Positions 59,244-64,000 of a stretch of 64,000 nt of DNA are shown in pieces. Numbering within the stretch: position 1 is the stretch's first letter; every line of letters starts with the position of its first letter. Both the position numbers and the translations under genes were made by a program. The notes beneath the pieces were generated by a model, which had not been told where the DNA came from, searched no databases, and saw only the letters and a program-made list of their open reading frames with translations. The DNA is from Lycorma delicatula (taxonomy: Eukaryota > Arthropoda > Insecta > Hemiptera > Fulgoridae): the NCBI RefSeq assembly GCF_047948215.1, contig NC_134455.1:158330575-158394574 (forward strand). Direction: 5' to 3'.

Positions 59244-59418
59244 TTACACAATATTAATAACTGAACTCAAGCTATTAACATAGTTTTCAGCTGCTTCTCT
59301 AACGTGATTTACAGATTCTTCTGATCCATGCATTTGTTCAAACTGAAGCCACTTCTTATACAAGGTTTTCATTTTTTTTACTGGCAATTTTTGACTAACT
59401 GCTCGCTCCAATACATTC
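59244..59418 (-). CDS. PDCD11: PDCD11/RRP5, last coding exon
   Basis: The acceptor ttcttttgtcag precedes 59418. With the last two bases of the preceding exon it reads R-NVLERAVSQKLPVKKMKT, LYKKWLQFEQMHGSEESV, then NHVREAAENYVNSLSSVINI and V, stopping at 59244-59246. The KMK.L.KK.L.FE..HG.EE.V..V...A..YV pattern is the conserved C-terminus of PDCD11/Rrp5. The protein is a nucleolar pre-rRNA processing factor; its C-terminal half-a-TPR (HAT) repeats act mainly in 18S maturation. Length and position fit the family's normal end. There are no breaks. Confidence 0.88.
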
Positions 59419-60953
59419 CTGACAAAAGAAAATAAATTTAACATAGTTTTAAGAATTTTAAACACAAACAATATTGTGTAAACAAAAAACATAACTTGAA
59501 ATTTAAAACATAACTTTGATCATAAATTACAAAAATTAAATAAAAATATGTTTTGATTTTCTCTAAAAGCATTCAACACAATTAAACAATGTATATAATT
59601 GTTTTTCCACAACTATTTATCAAATCAGCACACAACTTTACAAGTTTTCTTAAAATTGCTAACTCATCCACAATTGTTTAATTCTTTGCAAACAGCATGT
59701 ACTGCAAGAGTTAAAAGCTTTATGTAAATGAACACACCCTACAAGAACAAGAAAGATCTATGAAATAAGAGACACATGTAAAAAAAAAAAATACCTCAGC
59801 TCACACCTGGAAAATCCAGTAAATAGATTTGATAGTTTAATGTTCAAGACATCTACTTGTTATCTCCATTATCTTCACTTAATGTAAAATTATAAAAATA
59901 AATTAAATAATTTTAAACATATAACCACACACAAATTACCAAAATAATATTTCTGTTAATTTACTTTGTAACAATATTGAGAACAAAATTTTAAACAGGA
60001 TCAAAAGTTACAAAAGGTTTAGAAAACAGTTTTATTTATTTTTGTAACTGTTCCATCATTTTAATCACAATTAAATATAAAACAAAATACATGGGATGGA
60101 ATTTTGAAACTTTTAAGGCATTTAAACATTTTTGTAGATTCACTCATAGTTTTGTTTATGTTACACACCATAATCAATCTCATTAGAAAAACATAACAAT
60201 TAAGACATCTTAACATGTTTATTTTTTTATGTTTATTTAAGCCAGAGTATAAAATAATTTTTGTGATAACTAAAACGCAAGCAACACCTCCTTTTCTTGC
60301 ATCAAGATGATGCTCAACAGCAAAGCAGTGCTTTAAATGTACTTCATATTACACTTTGATGGTCAATAACCATAATAAAATGATCCATAAAAAGCTTACT
60401 TGAGTAATAAGTGAAAAATTTAATTGAGCAATATTTCTGAAATAAAAAAGGGATAACTTCTACTAAGACCCTTAGATTTTTCAAAATTAAAAAAAATGCG
60501 TATCACAATAAAGACACCAAATAATATTGACTTTTTTTTTTTAATAAAATTTCTGAAGCTTATCAATAATACGGCATAATAAAGTAGTTGTATGGCAATA
60601 AATAGATAATGTGTATATGGCAGCAATGGCTAGTACTTGCAACAAAGACAGTGCTGACCAAACAACGCACAACATGACCAACAAAGCACATTATGACCAA
60701 ACTTGTGGAAAGGATCTATTTTGACTTCTGCTTCCAAAAGAGTTTAAATTATATGATAATTGAAAGTAGATAAATATTTACTCAACTTAAATAATATTTA
60801 CTTACTAGTCAATTATTCTTTAGAAAGATATTCCTTTAAAATACTCTACTATGTTTTACCTACAGTAAGGACTTAAACAACTGAAAAACGAAAAACAATC
60901 AAAATAAGTCATCTTAAACTTATAAATAAATTTATAAGAAATAAAATTAATAC

Positions 60954-61119
60954 CGTGCTAAATCAATTCGACCAGATTTAGTTAACATATCAATATATGT
61001 TATCCATGTAGGTGTTCTTCCAGGATAAGTTGTCAAAACATGTTCCATAAGTGTTTGAGCATGTTCTGGAGAACCATGTGTATTTTCCAATAATGCAAAG
61101 CGAGTGATATATTGAACAT
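60954..61119 (-). CDS. PDCD11: PDCD11/RRP5, penultimate coding exon
   Basis: The acceptor attattttggcag lies before 61119 and the donor GCACG|GTATTA at 60954. It reads VQYITRFALLENTHGSPEHA, QTLMEHVLTTYPGRTPTWI, then TYIDMLTKSGRIDLAR, a HAT repeat with the family's TYP.RT..W..YIDM signature. The phase (two leading and two trailing bases) joins both neighbours in frame. The intron to the left is about 1.5 kb. Confidence 0.88.
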
Positions 61120-62474
61120 CTGCCAAAATAATAACAATAACTATAATAATTTAAATTTTCAAAATTCAATTATATTTCTAATTATTAATAATTGCTAGAG
61201 CAATTAATGATGAAGTTAAGTTAAAACCAAAAAGACTATAAAAAATATTAAATACTAACTTTATGATGCAAGTAATGAATTTTCCAAACAAAACAGAGAT
61301 CTGATAATGATATACCAATGACATACTTTATATGCTAAAAGCTACACCTTATAAAAAAGACTATTAGGTTTTAATTTAATTATAGGTTCAGTTATAGGCC
61401 AAAACCTCTCTTTTATGAAAGAGGGCAGTTCGGAAAGTAACCTCTGTTCAGCACTTGCACAGATAAAAATATTTTATTTTATACAACTTAAAACTATAGC
61501 TTTTAACTAGTTTTCAATGTTACCATTTAAATAAAAGCTTTTGTCATAGCATTTTGGTAATTTACAAATACCTTCTTCATAAAATTCATTGTATTTATAA
61601 AAGTTTTTATATACCAAAATTTATAAATGGTGCACTATTAATGTGTCATTTCATATTGTAGTGTATTAAGTGTGGCATTAGTACATTATTGCATACCTTA
61701 TACATTAATGCATCTCCCTCGCAACCATTTTCCTAAATATGCTGTCTTTAACAGACATAATATAGAGTAATAAAATACTTTTTTTTGGGGTCACAATGTT
61801 CTTAAATGTATTTATTTCACTTATCAATATGCTAGATTAATTACTTATCAAGATAAAAAATGGATCCTTTTTCCTTTTGCAATGATTCTGATAAGAACAT
61901 AAAAAGATTTTCATTAGTATAATTTTTTTTATAAATCAAAATAATACATCATATGCTTTTAATAATTTGAAAGCTTTAGAACTATAAATAAGTTTTCTTA
62001 TTACGATTTAATAACCCAAATAAAGTATGATGATAATAAAATAGCTTTCTTTTACTTGTACATAAATCTTTTACAAATAAATCATAGGGAAACATTTAAA
62101 TTACAAGATATGGGCAGATGTATAAAACAATAGATTTGTTTCAATATTTTGGTTTAACTGTTTTGTCTGAATTATTAACTTTAATTTCTATGCAGACACA
62201 CATGCATGCATGCAGGCCCACTGCTTCAAACTTTAAAAATACACATAAATTTTTCAACAATATTTTGATGAAAACTGAGTGAGATACTGAATAATCAAAT
62301 TTGATGAAATTTATTAATCAAGTTCTAGGTAATGTCTTACATGCTGCCCCACTGCTCCATCAGTTGCACGCAAGTCATCACAGAACAATTAAACAGAACC
62401 TACTTAGAGGGAAAAATTGAAAATAGAATTAATTAGTTATAAGAAAACTGGGAAAACTATCAGATAAAACCTAC

Positions 62475-62628
62475 GTTCTTTTTTCATAATACTTTGCAAT
62501 CCTTTCTGGAAAATAGCACGTGCTTTTTCGATCATTTTTGACATCAACAAACAACGACAACATAACAGCCAACATTCCAAGTTATTTTTAAATTTACGAA
62601 CCATAAGTGTTGTTAACTGGTCCAATTC
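62475..62628 (-). CDS. PDCD11: PDCD11/RRP5, third-last coding exon
   Basis: The acceptor gatgtttttcag lies before 62628 and the donor GAAC|GTAGGT at 62475. It reads ELDQLTTLMVRKFKNN, LECWLLCCRCLLMSKMIEKA, then RAIFQKGLQSIMKKE. The split codon C|AT gives His, making KKEHVQYITRFA, as in the conserved KEHV..I.KFA of the family. Joining at the other GT (AGGT, four bases on) would break this. Further upstream exons should lie to the right, mostly beyond 64000. Confidence 0.85.
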
Positions 62629-64000
62629 CTGAAAAACATCAAAAAATCTATTAATTAATAATCTCAAATTTATTAACAAAAATGCATATAAAATAATGAC
62701 TCATCATATTTGCAATTCATTTAATACAGTGATAAACTAAAATAACAAAGAAGACAAATATAATCAAAACCAATAATTCTAAATTAATTAGTAAAGCACA
62801 ACATGGTACCACAATTCAATAATTAGTGTAGTTAACTGATTTTTATACAGTACACACAAATTTAAATTTCAGCTTCAAATATTCACTTTGAGTTAACTGA
62901 ATCTGTGAAGTAAGATCTAATAAACTGGAGCCTACAAGTGCTAAGAATCTAAATATTGTTATACAATGACATCTTAATAGTAAACAATGTATCTGTTTAC
63001 ATGTTCATATAAATTCATTTATGTGTAAGTATAAATTCATTCATTATATGTATAAGTATATGTATTTGCTTTACAATTTTATTTTGTATATCATATTTAC
63101 AATTAAATTAAAATAGTACATTTATTACAACAATAGTTGTAAAACATCGTAAAAAATTTAACTTTGCTTTGCTTTTGACTTAAAAGGGAAAAAATAGTAT
63201 CTACAACAGAAATTACATACTTACATATAAATTATCATTTTTCAGTATTTCTTAACTTTTTTTTAAGGCAGATTTCTTGATATTTACAGAATTCTATTAA
63301 TTCAGAAACGAGTTTTGTGCTAGAAGTTTCAATGTAATGGTGTAACCACACAGCTTGCAGGATAAATGAAGTATGTATAAGATCAGAAATTATCATATAA
63401 GAAGATTACAATTTAAGACATTCATTCTTATCCTACTAAAAAATGAAATTTTATCTTTATTAATTTTTTTGTACTTTCAATGCACAGATGTATACTTTTA
63501 CAAAAAATACTTAAAAAAAGTATTTACTAATTACTTCAACAATTTTTCTCTCTCTCTTACACACCTAATTGTGTACAAGTTAATTTAATTAGACTACATC
63601 TTAAGAATATGGGAGTAAACATTAACCAAAATCACATTCGTGCCCATTTTGTCAGGATGTTAAAACTAATTTCAATAATATTAAAATAATTTTAGTTCAA
63701 TCAACACTATTATGAACATTGCTAAAGTTACACTGATTTTTACTAAAAATAATTTTCATAATTTACAAAGTATACTCCAAGTCATTTAAAGTCAAGATAA
63801 ATTCACTTTTAAATCATTAATTTTTAACAATTTTCCATAATATGTTCTTCACAAATTACTGATTCTTTCCTTGGTAAAACATTTTGTCATAAATTGTTTC
63901 CACATAATTGTTTTTCTTGAAAAATTGTTATAATAAACTTGAATTATTGTGATAACAATTGAGACCTTCATACTGACATGATGGATAATTTTAACTTTAT
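62629..64000 (-). other. Upstream intron(s) of PDCD11; one possible exon unproven
   Basis: AT-rich, intron-like. An open stretch on the minus strand at about 63235-63350 (ILQAVWLHHYIETSSTKL and onward) is the only candidate coding patch. I could not match it to PDCD11 or find convincing splice sites. Confidence 0.4.

Noticed and set aside
63235..63350. Possible upstream PDCD11 exon (minus strand)
   Set aside because: It is open, but not matched to the family and without convincing splice sites on both sides.

Overview
The window is AT-rich eukaryotic DNA with spliced genes, tRNA-derived SINEs, several LINE clades (R1-like, Jockey/I-like, RTE-like) and cut-and-paste transposons (piggyBac, mariner, hAT, Merlin). 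This mixture, and the arthropod character of the R1 and mariner families, points to an insect genome, probably a large TE-rich hemimetabolous (e.g. hemipteroid) one. The order is inference. There are no operons, no rRNA and no CRISPR arrays.

Layout. 1-2045: a decayed gene of a multi-copy arthropod family of unknown function (DUF7869-like). 2070-7087: a piggyBac element between TTAA sites, split by a 5'-truncated R1-like LINE (4184-6642). About 8355-8890: a Penelope-like remnant on the minus strand. 9930-12635: a decayed hAT element with a complete but frameshifted DD41D-type mariner inside it (10612-11916). 13545-20560: a stack of LINE remnants (Jockey/I-like, two R1-like, a short Jockey piece), a SINE and a cluster of perfect hairpins. 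21452-24725: a nearly full-length RTE-like LINE (copy A) with a 9-bp target duplication. 26599-27978: an intact 459-codon intronless ORF for an unrecognised coiled-coil protein. 28934-29931: three exon-like segments of an unrecognised spliced gene on the minus strand. 30412-31946: a mariner split by a SINE. About 32700-35830: a decayed RTE-like LINE of a second family. 37918-38620: a Tc1/mariner-type relic. 39459-42015: RTE copy B. 44640-45980: another LINE remnant carrying a SINE. 52905-57051: a transposase relic interrupted by RTE copy C, then a Merlin element with near-perfect termini. 59244-62628: the last three exons of PDCD11/RRP5 on the minus strand.

Only PDCD11, the coiled-coil ORF and perhaps the 28.9-29.9 kb gene look like host genes. 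Nearly everything else recognisable is transposon. I saw no self-contained new multi-gene system. The most promising unexplained items are the intact coiled-coil ORF, the hairpin cluster at 18024-18091, and two RTE copies that share one in-frame stop although each inserted independently.
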